Source of the DNA: an uncultured Bacilli bacterium
Lineage (GTDB): Bacteria; Bacillota_I; Bacilli_A; RF39; UBA660
Assembly: GCA_947627835.1 (NCBI GenBank)
Contig: CANQXM010000011.1
Location: 1 to 19,992, forward strand
Direction of reading: 5' to 3'
Length of the DNA: 19,992 bases
Shown here piece after piece: positions 5,388-13,516 of the stretch (position 1 is its first letter; each line of letters starts with the position of its first letter). Under the pieces are notes generated by a model that saw nothing but the letters and a program-made list of their open reading frames with translations, was not told where the DNA came from and made no database searches. A program made the position numbers and the translations under genes.

Positions 5388-7947
5388 ACCAATTTACTCC
5401 ATAATCATGGCTTACTTTTAATGGCACTTTTAATTCTATGGTATTTTCCATGGTTTCTGTGACAATTTTGGTTAATTCGGCTTTTTCATTTTTGCATACA
5501 TCAAAAATTAATTCATCGTGAACTTGTAAAATCATCTTTGATTTTAATTGGGCTTTTTTCATTTTATCAGCAATTTCTACCATGGCCTTTTTAATAATAT
5601 CGGCACTGGTTCCTTGAATTGGTGTATTTAAAGCAATGCGCTCTCCACTTTGTCTTACCATAAAGTTGCTGCTATTTAATTCGTCAATGACTCTTTTTCT
5701 TTTAAAGAGTGTTCGAACAGCTCCTTCTTTATAAGCCTCTTCGATGATTTCATCCATATATTTTTTGACTCCTGGATATAATTCATAATATTTTTTGATA
5801 AAATTATTTGCTTCGGTTCTACTAATTTCCAAGTTTTCTCCTAAGCCAAAGCCACTAATTCCATAGACAATTCCAAAAATAACGGCTTTTGCAGTAGAAC
5901 GCATTTTTTTCGTTACGGCAGAAGTTGGAATGCCATATATGTCACTCGCTACTTTGGTATGAATATCTTCATCATGAACAAAAGCATCAATTAATTCTTT
6001 GGAGTCTGAAATATGAGCGAGAATGCGAAGTTCAATTTGCGAATAATCGGCACTTAAAAATTCATCAAAAGTTGGCAAGAATGCTTTTCTTACTTTTCTT
6101 CCTTCTTCATCACGGGCGGGAATATTTTGAAGATTTGGTTCTACAGATGATAATCTTCCTGTTCTGGTTAAATTTTGCTTATAAATGGTATGAATTCTTC
6201 CATCTTCGTGAATAAATGGTACTAATCCTTCTAAATAAGTAGAATTTAGTTTACTTAAGTTTCGATATTCCAGAATTTTTTCAATGATGGGATGAATTCC
6301 TACTAATTTATGAAGAACTTTCACATCGGTTTTATATCCCGTTTGATTCTTTTTTCCACCTGGTAAGCCCAATTTTTCAAATAAAATTTCTCCGAGTTGT
6401 TTTGGACTGGCAATATTAAATTTTTCCCCTGCCATATTATAAATATCATTTTCTAATAGTTCGATTTTGGCTTTGGTGTCAATTTTCATTTCTTCTAAAA
6501 TGTCTTTATCTACTTTGACTCCTGTCATTTCCATATCTGCTAAAACTGAAATGAGTGGCATTTCAATATTTTTGTATAATTCATACATGTTTTCTCTTTT
6601 AATTTCTAGGATGTAAGTATCTCGCGTGTCATAAATAAATTTACTTTTTAAAGCAATGTCTGCAATGCGTAAGTTTTCTTCAAAATCAGCGGGTTTTAAT
6701 TCTTCATATAAACTTACGGGATAGCCTTTTGGTATCATTAAATAAGCAAGATCATCTTTAATTGTATAGTTTAATAGGTATGCAAGAATCATTAAATCAT
6801 CATTCGCTGCTTCAATGGTAATGTTTTGTTTGGCAAGCGATACAATGTTCTTTTTTAAATCAAAGGTATAAAGAACCGTATTCATGATTTTTGGAAAAAT
6901 GGTTTTGATCATTTCTTTTGGTACATAAAATGTTCCGTTTTCATTTGTGATGGCTAAGCCGATGATTCTCGCGGTATGGTAGTTTGCTTGATCTAATTCT
7001 AGATAAAACGCATTGGTATCACTTTCTTTAAAATCTTTTTCCTCATTTACAATTTTATATTCAACTTGCTTCGGTGGTTCTGGTTTATCAAAGTTTTTTA
7101 ATAATGAATAGAATTCTAATTCTTCATAGATTTGGTGTAGTTTGGTATCCTCTTGTTTTTGATAGCGAATACTTTCTAAATCTTTTACATCTAAAGGAAC
7201 TTCTTTATAAATGGTGGCAATTTCTTTACTAGTAAATGCCATTTCTTTATCTTGCAATAATAATTCTTTTTTTCTTCCGGTTATTTTATCAATGTTTTCA
7301 TAGATGTTTTCAATACTTCCATATTCTTGTAAGAGTGAAAGCGCTGTTTTTTCACCAATGCCTTTCACTCCGGGAATGTTATCGGAACTATCACCAGCAA
7401 GGGCTTTTATATCAATAATTTTAATGGGATCTAGTTTGTATTCTTCGTAAAAGGTCTGCGGATTATATTTGATAAAACCTTTTTGTTTTAATAATTTCAT
7501 GTCTAATTGATTTGATACCAGTTGTAATAAGTCACGATCGCTTGAAATAATGGTTCCATTAAATTCTGGATCTTCTTCTACCATTCTTGCGAGGGTTCCG
7601 ATAATGTCGTCTGCTTCATAAGGTGCTAGTTCAAAGTAAGGAATTCCCATTCCCTCTAATATTTTTCGCGCTACTGGCATCTGCTTAATTAAATCCTCTG
7701 GGGTTTCTTTTCTTCCTTCTTTGTAAAAATCATACTTTTCTCTTCGGAAATTTTTGCCAATGTCAAAAGCAACCGCCATGTATTCTGGTTGTTCTTCTTC
7801 CACAATTTTATTAATCATATTTGTAAATCCATAAAGGGCATTGGTTGGAAAGCCTTTCGAGTTTTTCATTAAACTGCCTGAATAAGCAGTTGCATAGTAA
7901 CTACGAAATAATAAATTATTTCCATCCACCAAAATTATTTTTTTCAT
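5374..7947 (-). CDS. polA: DNA polymerase I (proofreading-inactive)
   Basis: Repair and Okazaki-fragment polymerase, 857 residues. Residues 1 to about 290 form the 5'-3' flap exonuclease (ILVDGNNLLFRSYYA, EADDIIGTLA, SSDRDLLQLV, GDSSDNIPGVKGIGEKTA). Residues about 295-450 form the vestigial 3'-5' exonuclease domain: the Asp-x-Glu pair is not there (YLELDQANYH), as in Bacillus Pol I, so no proofreading is expected. The polymerase part has TGRLSS (596-601), motif A SADYSQIELR with Asp634, motif B R683-x3-K687-x3-F691-x3-YG, and motif C QVHDE with Asp811 and Glu812. AGGTGA precedes the ATG. It is the first gene of polA-amidotransferase-mutM and has its own promoter. Confidence 0.98.
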   Translation of the reverse strand: MKKIILVDGNNLLFRSYYATAYSGSLMKNSKGFPTNALYGFTNMINKIVEEEQPEYMAVAFDIGKNFRREKYDFYKEGRKETPEDLIKQMPVARKILEGMGIPYFELAPYEADDIIGTLARMVEEDPEFNGTIISSDRDLLQLVSNQLDMKLLKQKGFIKYNPQTFYEEYKLDPIKIIDIKALAGDSSDNIPGVKGIGEKTALSLLQEYGSIENIYENIDKITGRKKELLLQDKEMAFTSKEIATIYKEVPLDVKDLESIRYQKQEDTKLHQIYEELEFYSLLKNFDKPEPPKQVEYKIVNEEKDFKESDTNAFYLELDQANYHTARIIGLAITNENGTFYVPKEMIKTIFPKIMNTVLYTFDLKKNIVSLAKQNITIEAANDDLMILAYLLNYTIKDDLAYLMIPKGYPVSLYEELKPADFEENLRIADIALKSKFIYDTRDTYILEIKRENMYELYKNIEMPLISVLADMEMTGVKVDKDILEEMKIDTKAKIELLENDIYNMAGEKFNIASPKQLGEILFEKLGLPGGKKNQTGYKTDVKVLHKLVGIHPIIEKILEYRNLSKLNSTYLEGLVPFIHEDGRIHTIYKQNLTRTGRLSSVEPNLQNIPARDEEGRKVRKAFLPTFDEFLSADYSQIELRILAHISDSKELIDAFVHDEDIHTKVASDIYGIPTSAVTKKMRSTAKAVIFGIVYGISGFGLGENLEISRTEANNFIKKYYELYPGVKKYMDEIIEEAYKEGAVRTLFKRKRVIDELNSSNFMVRQSGERIALNTPIQGTSADIIKKAMVEIADKMKKAQLKSKMILQVHDELIFDVCKNEKAELTKIVTETMENTIELKVPLKVSHDYGVNWYDTK

Positions 7948-7963
7948 TGTTTCACCTAACTTT

Positions 7964-7972
7964 ATTATATCA
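7964..7972 (-). promoter_or_regulatory. Extended -10 promoter of the polA operon
   Basis: TGATATAAT on the minus strand is a TGn extended -10 with a perfect hexamer, about 16 bases before the polA ATG with TTAGGTGAAAC between. No good -35 is seen at the right distance. The identical nonamer lies ahead of dnaE. The resulting leader would be very short. Confidence 0.55.
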
Positions 7973-7994
7973 CGGTATGAGATCTTTTTACTTC

Positions 7995-8024
7995 AAAAAA
8001 AAAGAACACCTTATTGGTTTCTTT
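7995..8024 (-). terminator. Terminator after the DUF3419-like gene
   Basis: On the minus strand AAAGAAACC-AATAA-GGTGTTCTTT forms a 9-bp stem with one bulged base, followed by a run of nine T. The loop holds the stop codon of the upstream gene (8011-8013). It separates that gene from polA. Confidence 0.7.
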
Positions 8025-8919
8025 TCTCATATAAGTAAACTTCATCAAAGAAGTAGGTTGGTTCACTTCGATCGGGAATTCGTATTCTTTTCATACCCAT
8101 CTCTGCTGCATGAATATTCACCCAGCCTTGAAAGTCTTCGATTTGGGCATCATAGAGCAAAGCCCCTTGCATGACGCCATTTTTCTTTAGCATTTTAAGG
8201 TATTCTTCTAGTATTTTGAAATATTCTTTTTCTTTAGAACCTTGATAGTAATTATTTAGACATGATAAGTAAATTTTATCAAATTGTTCTTTGGGAAATA
8301 AAATCGGAATATCTGCAAACTCTTCGTTTAAAAAGGTGATTTTCGCTTTTTTTAATCTTTCTTTTAAAATGTGATAGGTTTTGGGAGTTAAGAACAAATT
8401 GATTTCTTGCAAACGCGGAGCGATATATTTCTCTATATTTTTATGATAAATATCTCGTTCAAAGAGCATATGACAAAAGCCTTCTCCATCATGATATTTA
8501 TGATAAATTGTATCCCAGTAAGCCTTTACATTTCCAGTTAAGTTTTTACGAATTTGTTGATAGTAAAATAAACTATAGAAACTTTCTTCTTTACTATAAT
8601 AAGTAAATTTTAAAAAATCTGGATATTCGAGGGTTTCGATGGCTGCTATAAATAGATAACAAAAAGGAATGCATAGTTCATTTTTATCAAATAAGGTCAA
8701 GTTTTTTGCTCCCATCATCATGGCATTTAATGCTGGATAAAAGGAACCGATGACACCCAAATAATTCGTCCAGTTTCCTTTCATAAAAGCGTATAAAGCT
8801 TTATGATTAATGGTGGGAATATTTAAAACGCGACTATGGTTTTCATCTACACAATCACAATTTTTTTCAATAATTTCAAAAGAAGCATCCAGGCAATGTT
8901 CTAAATTTATTTCTTCCAT
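8011..8919 (-). CDS. Putative SAM-dependent enzyme, DUF3419/BtaA-like
   Basis: 302-residue soluble protein without signal peptide or clear membrane helix. It resembles, at a distance, the DUF3419 family (BtaA-type S-adenosylmethionine:diacylglycerol 3-amino-3-carboxypropyltransferases). The segment NYLGVIGSFYPALNAMMMG (residues about 52-70) stands where a Rossmann nucleotide loop would be. It is followed by AKNLTLFDKNEL with an acidic residue after a beta-strand, then AIETLEYPDFLKF, IRKNLTGNVKAYWD and FDKIYLSCLNNYY, and a late strand-helix YLKMLKKNGVMQGALLYDA. The glycine-rich SAM loop is not canonical, so activity is uncertain. The start ATG follows GGGGAAG closely. It has its own promoter and terminator between polC and polA. 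The family assignment is from recall of sequence patterns and is tentative. Confidence 0.55.
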   Translation of the reverse strand: MEEINLEHCLDASFEIIEKNCDCVDENHSRVLNIPTINHKALYAFMKGNWTNYLGVIGSFYPALNAMMMGAKNLTLFDKNELCIPFCYLFIAAIETLEYPDFLKFTYYSKEESFYSLFYYQQIRKNLTGNVKAYWDTIYHKYHDGEGFCHMLFERDIYHKNIEKYIAPRLQEINLFLTPKTYHILKERLKKAKITFLNEEFADIPILFPKEQFDKIYLSCLNNYYQGSKEKEYFKILEEYLKMLKKNGVMQGALLYDAQIEDFQGWVNIHAAEMGMKRIRIPDRSEPTYFFDEVYLYEKRNQ

Positions 8920-8944
8920 ATACTTCCCCGGTTTCTGATATGTT

Positions 8945-8973
8945 ATCCTATCACAATTTTTAATTTCTGTCTA
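8945..8973 (-). promoter_or_regulatory. Promoter of the DUF3419-like gene
   Basis: TAGACA (8968-8973), a 17-base spacer ending in TGA, then TAGGAT (8945-8950) on the minus strand: 5 of 6 and 4 of 6 matches to consensus plus a TGn element. The start codon is about 25 bases downstream. The -35 box also forms part of an inverted repeat at the end of polC. Confidence 0.5.
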
Positions 8974-9003
8974 TTTTATCTTTTCTTCGTTCTTAAAATA
9001 GAC
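8969..9003. repeat. 10-bp perfect inverted repeat around the polC stop codon
   Basis: GTCTATTTTA (8969-8978) and TAAAATAGAC (8994-9003) are perfect complements with a 15-base loop that holds most of the polC stop codon region. No T run follows on the minus strand, so it is not a standard terminator. It overlaps the -35 box of the next gene. Function unknown: weak terminator, mRNA 3'-end stabiliser or chance in AT-rich DNA. Confidence 0.5.
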
Positions 9004-12000
9004 TTAACTGACTGGTTTCTGGCATTCCTTCAAATAAGCCTAGGCTTCTTAGTTTTTCAACGGTAGTTGCATTTACTTTGCCACGATTTTGGAAATCTTC
9101 CACACTATAGAATGGTTTTTGGTTACGTTCTTCAATAATTTTTTTGGCAACCGCATCCCCTAGTCCATCTAAGGTACGGAATGGCGGAATTAATACATGG
9201 TCGTCTTCTTCATCAATTAAAAAGTTGATGGCATCACTTTTATTAATATCTAGTGCTCCAAATTTAAAGCCTCTTGCTGTAGCTTCTAAGCTTAGTTTTA
9301 AAGTTTCTAATACAGACTGGTCTTTATTGGTAGCATCGTATCCTTTGCTTTGAATTTCTGTAATTTTGGCACGAATGGCGTCATATCCTTTCATCATGAC
9401 TTCCAGGTCAAAATCTTCGAATCGAGTTGAAAAATAGGTTGCATAGTAAATTGCAGGTTTATGGACTTTAAACCAAGCAATTCGAAAAGCACTCATGACA
9501 TAAGCTGCTGCATGCGCTTTTGGGAACATGTATTTGATTTTGAAGCATGATTTGATAAACCAATCGGGAATTTTGGCTTTTTCCATGATTTCTACATACC
9601 CCGCCCATGTTTCAGGATCTTTGCTAGCTTTTCCTTTTCGAACAAACTCCATAATTTTAAAGGCTTTAAATGGTTCTAGGCCTCCATACATGAGTTCTAC
9701 CATAATATCGTCACGACAACCGATTACTTTACTAAATGGCACAATATTTTTTTGAATGAGTTCTTGTGCGTTTCCAAGCCATACGTCGGTTCCATGAGAA
9801 AGGCCAGAAATTTTAATTAGTTCGGCGAATGTTTTTGGTTTGGTATCTTTTACCAGTTGAATGGTAAATGGGGTTCCAAATTCTGGTACTCCTAGAGTTC
9901 CAGTTTCACACATAATTTGTTCTGGTGTTACTCCTAGGGCTTTTGTACTTGTAAAAATAGACATGGTTTCTTTGTCATCTAGAGGAACGTTTCGGACGTC
10001 TTCTTTGGTAATATCTTGAATCATTCGAAGTTGAGTTGGATCGGTATGTCCTAAAATATCTAGTTTTAATACACATTCATCAATGGCATGGTAATCAAAA
10101 TGGGTGGTTCGCCATGCACTGGTTGGATCTTCGGCTGGATATTGGAAAGGCGTAAAATCATATACTTCCATGTAACCAGGAATAACAACAATTCCTCCTG
10201 GATGTTGTCCTGTGGTTCTTTTTACACCAGTACATCCTTTGGCAAGACGTTCAATTTCCGGACTTCTCATAATGATATTTTTATCTTCACAATATCCTTT
10301 TACATATCCATAAGCAGTTTTTTCTGCTACGGTTCCAATGGTTCCTGCTCGATATACATTATCTACACCAAAGAGAACTTTGGTATATTCGTGAGCCGAA
10401 GCTTGGTTTAAATCTGAAAAGTTTAAGTCAATATCCGGTACTTTGTCCGCATTAAATCCAAGGAAGGTTTGAAATGGAATATCTTGCCCTTCTTTAACCA
10501 TCTTTATTTTACAGGTTGGACATTTTTTATCTGGTAAATCATATCCACATTTGTATTCATTTCCTAGTGGTTCATTTTTTTCGTTATTAAATTCACTATG
10601 TTGACATTTTGGACACCGATAGTGCGGAGCTAAGGCATTTACTTCGGTAATTCCCATTAAGTTTGCAACAAAGGAAGAACCAACTGAACCACGACTTCCT
10701 ACTAAAAATCCTTCATCATTCGAGTGTTTTACTAATTTTTGAGCGATTAAGTAAATTACGTCAAAGTTGGCACCAATGATGGCGGTCATTTTTTTCTTGG
10801 CCTCTTTTTGGAGATCTTCATCTAACGCATCTGGAGACTGTTTTTTCAAACTCAAATAAATCTCATTTTGAACGCTTTCTGGACCTTTTATAACGACTTC
10901 ATGCATTCGTTTATAAATTTCTTTTTCATCCTCACCAGCATTGTTTTTGACTGCTTCAATAAAGGATGCTCCATACAATTCTAGGGCGATTCTTTCTTCA
11001 ATATGATAAGGAAGTGGATCGCCATACCATTCTTTGGCTTTGTTATATACCATTTCGGTAACAGTCATTTGTGAATTTTCAATAATTGGTGCAAATGGAA
11101 TTCCCCCAGTTTCAATAATCACTTCAATTTCTTCAATGGAATCAGCAATTTTATTTGGATTCGTGATAACGATTTCTTTTCTTGTTTTTTCATCTAGGAA
11201 AGAAAATTCGTTTAACATTTCTTCTGTTGTTAATAGATGCATATCGGGCACGACTAATCCTTTTCGATTTAAAGGATGCAAGCGACCATTGAATTTTTGA
11301 TTAATAATGATTTCACGATAAATTTTATCTTCTTTGGTTAAGTGATGCGCATCACTGGTAGCTACAACGGGTTTTCCAGCGGATGATGCAACACGAATAA
11401 TTTTTTCAATATGTTTTTCTAATTCTTGGGTTGTTTTAAAGGTTCGGTTTTCTCCTACTAAATGAAGACAAGCACTGATTGGTTGCACTTCTATGTAATC
11501 ATAAAAACTCATCATATTTACTAATTCTTCATCATCTTTTGTAAGAGCTGATTCAAAGATTTCTCCATTAATACAGCCACTGCCAATAAGCAAGCCTTTT
11601 CGAAGATTTTGAATTTCTTTTCTTGGAATTTTTGGCTGTTCATTTTTATATAAATATTTGGTATTGGCTGTAGAAATAATTTTAAATAAATTTTTTAACC
11701 CTTCCCGATTTTTGGCTAAAATGGTTGCATGGAATGGATAAGAAAAACGAATCAAGCTATCGACATCAATTGAGTTATATAAATCGAGTGTCGTTTCAAT
11801 GTTTCGATTATATAGGACTTTACACATTTGGTAAAAAGCAAGTGCGGTTCCTTCAGCATCGTAGTCTGCACGGTGATGCTTTTCTTCGTCCCATTCAATA
11901 TTATATTTTCTTGTTAAGGTTTGTAATTTATGGTTCGCCCAATCTGGATTTAAAATTCTAGCTAAACTCATCGTATCGACAACTGTATTTTGAAAGGTAC

Positions 12001-13507
12001 CTAAATTGTATTTATTCATTGCTGATGTCATAAAAGAAATATCAAATTTCGCATTATGAGCAACCATCGGTGCATCTTTCGCCCATTCTAGGAATTTTTT
12101 GGTAACGGTTTCTTCGTCGTCTTTTCCTTTTACCATTTCATCGGTGATAAAGGTAAGGTCAGTGATTTTCTTTGGAATTGGACGATGGGGATCAATGAGT
12201 TCATCAAAACGATCCGTGATTTCCCCATTTTTAATTTTGACTGCTCCAATTTCAATCATTTGATCATGTCCTGCATAAAAACCAGTTGTTTCTGTATCAA
12301 AAACAACAAATTCATCTGTTAAGAAGTTGTATTTCGCTGGATTATATACCACATCGACATCGTCATTTACAACATTCATTTCTGCACCATAAAGTACTTT
12401 AAAATGATCAGCTGGGTCTTTTCCTTTATTGTAATCTCTTACGGTATGATACATTTCAGGAAATGATTGTACGCAGTTATGATCGGTCACTGCTACTGCT
12501 TTATGGCCCAATTTTATTGCATAATTTACCAAATCTTTTCCTTCAATTACTCCATCCATCGCACTCATCATTGTATGGGCGTGAAGTTCTACTCTTTTTT
12601 CTTCGGCTTCATCTTTGACAATTGCGTCTTTGGAAGGAATTTCTTCCATGTTACGAATGGCTAAGACAAAGTCTTTCGCAAAGTTATCAAATTCTACATT
12701 TCCTTGCATACGATACCAAGAGCCATTTTTAATGCTTTTATCAACGGCTTTGAATTCATCTTTTTTCTTTTTAAAAATTTTGGCAAGAATGCTATTGGTT
12801 TTATCGCTAATTTTGATGGTTAAAATATTGATGGTTTCTCGTTCCATAGCTTCTTTATCAAAAACGTATGCTTCGACGATGACATTTTTGCTTTCTCCCA
12901 TAATGTTCGTAATGGAAGTAACTTCTCCTTCAATATGTTTCCCAACAATGGGTTCTCCTTCTTTTTTCTTCACAGGTTCTTCTTTTTCTTGTTCATTGAT
13001 TTTGCTATTTTCAATTTCTTTTTTAATTTCTTCTTTGCGCTCTTCATTTAAGAAAGTAGCAATTTCAAATTCACCGAGGCCTTGATGATAAAGAAAATCT
13101 CTAATTTTTTTGGCATATTTTTTGATTTCATTTTCTTCATTGGTACTGGTTACTTCAAAAGTAATTACATCTTCATCAAATAAGAGATTGGTATCTTTTA
13201 GGCCTGTTAAAGATGGATGTTCAACAATTAATTCTTGTTTCATCTGTTCGACAATTTCTAGGATATTTTCTTTGGGTATTTCGTCATATTGAATTTTTAA
13301 TTCTACTTTATTTTTGCCATATATTCCTTTTTCAGTGCATTCTGTTAGTTTTTTTAAGGTTTCATAAGAATATGGTTTTGAAGCGTGCATGTGGACTTCT
13401 AATTCTTTTTTTTCTTTTAATAAACGGACTTTTTCAATGGTTGGAGTTGGATTTAGGTCTTCTTGAAAGCCGATACTATTTAAAAATTTTTTTACTTCGT
13501 TCATCAT
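8993..13507 (-). CDS. polC: DNA polymerase III alpha subunit, PolC type
   Basis: Main replicative polymerase of low-GC Gram-positives with built-in proofreading; 1504 residues (Bacillus about 1437). Domain order: N-terminal region 1-180 with a Glu/Lys-rich linker (about 155-185), OB fold about 190-290, PHP part one (HAHT at 309-312, TDHN at 341-344, GAE), inserted DEDDh exonuclease 400-565 (FDTETTG, HNAKFD, HHRADYD), PHP part two with ATSDAHH (716-722), then the polymerase core. The core has a zinc-binding cluster (Cys965, 968, 987, 996, 999), the catalytic PDIDLNF (Asp1025, Asp1027) and LKLDILGHTD (Asp1150). The C-terminus ends QLSLF, the sliding-clamp binding peptide of PolC. It starts 9 bases after dnaE; the ribosome site TAAGGAAG contains the dnaE stop, so the two are coupled. 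Confidence 0.98.
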   Translation of the reverse strand: MMNEVKKFLNSIGFQEDLNPTPTIEKVRLLKEKKELEVHMHASKPYSYETLKKLTECTEKGIYGKNKVELKIQYDEIPKENILEIVEQMKQELIVEHPSLTGLKDTNLLFDEDVITFEVTSTNEENEIKKYAKKIRDFLYHQGLGEFEIATFLNEERKEEIKKEIENSKINEQEKEEPVKKKEGEPIVGKHIEGEVTSITNIMGESKNVIVEAYVFDKEAMERETINILTIKISDKTNSILAKIFKKKKDEFKAVDKSIKNGSWYRMQGNVEFDNFAKDFVLAIRNMEEIPSKDAIVKDEAEEKRVELHAHTMMSAMDGVIEGKDLVNYAIKLGHKAVAVTDHNCVQSFPEMYHTVRDYNKGKDPADHFKVLYGAEMNVVNDDVDVVYNPAKYNFLTDEFVVFDTETTGFYAGHDQMIEIGAVKIKNGEITDRFDELIDPHRPIPKKITDLTFITDEMVKGKDDEETVTKKFLEWAKDAPMVAHNAKFDISFMTSAMNKYNLGTFQNTVVDTMSLARILNPDWANHKLQTLTRKYNIEWDEEKHHRADYDAEGTALAFYQMCKVLYNRNIETTLDLYNSIDVDSLIRFSYPFHATILAKNREGLKNLFKIISTANTKYLYKNEQPKIPRKEIQNLRKGLLIGSGCINGEIFESALTKDDEELVNMMSFYDYIEVQPISACLHLVGENRTFKTTQELEKHIEKIIRVASSAGKPVVATSDAHHLTKEDKIYREIIINQKFNGRLHPLNRKGLVVPDMHLLTTEEMLNEFSFLDEKTRKEIVITNPNKIADSIEEIEVIIETGGIPFAPIIENSQMTVTEMVYNKAKEWYGDPLPYHIEERIALELYGASFIEAVKNNAGEDEKEIYKRMHEVVIKGPESVQNEIYLSLKKQSPDALDEDLQKEAKKKMTAIIGANFDVIYLIAQKLVKHSNDEGFLVGSRGSVGSSFVANLMGITEVNALAPHYRCPKCQHSEFNNEKNEPLGNEYKCGYDLPDKKCPTCKIKMVKEGQDIPFQTFLGFNADKVPDIDLNFSDLNQASAHEYTKVLFGVDNVYRAGTIGTVAEKTAYGYVKGYCEDKNIIMRSPEIERLAKGCTGVKRTTGQHPGGIVVIPGYMEVYDFTPFQYPAEDPTSAWRTTHFDYHAIDECVLKLDILGHTDPTQLRMIQDITKEDVRNVPLDDKETMSIFTSTKALGVTPEQIMCETGTLGVPEFGTPFTIQLVKDTKPKTFAELIKISGLSHGTDVWLGNAQELIQKNIVPFSKVIGCRDDIMVELMYGGLEPFKAFKIMEFVRKGKASKDPETWAGYVEIMEKAKIPDWFIKSCFKIKYMFPKAHAAAYVMSAFRIAWFKVHKPAIYYATYFSTRFEDFDLEVMMKGYDAIRAKITEIQSKGYDATNKDQSVLETLKLSLEATARGFKFGALDINKSDAINFLIDEEDDHVLIPPFRTLDGLGDAVAKKIIEERNQKPFYSVEDFQNRGKVNATTVEKLRSLGLFEGMPETSQLSLF

Positions 13508-13516
13508 TCTACTTCC

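Noticed and set aside
12615..13085. Open frame of 156 codons on the plus strand opposite polC, and other long plus-strand frames opposite polC and polA
   Set aside because: Low-complexity Ser/Phe/Leu-rich translations with no ribosome site or recognisable domain; they mirror the Lys/Glu/Ile-rich coding of the true minus-strand genes.
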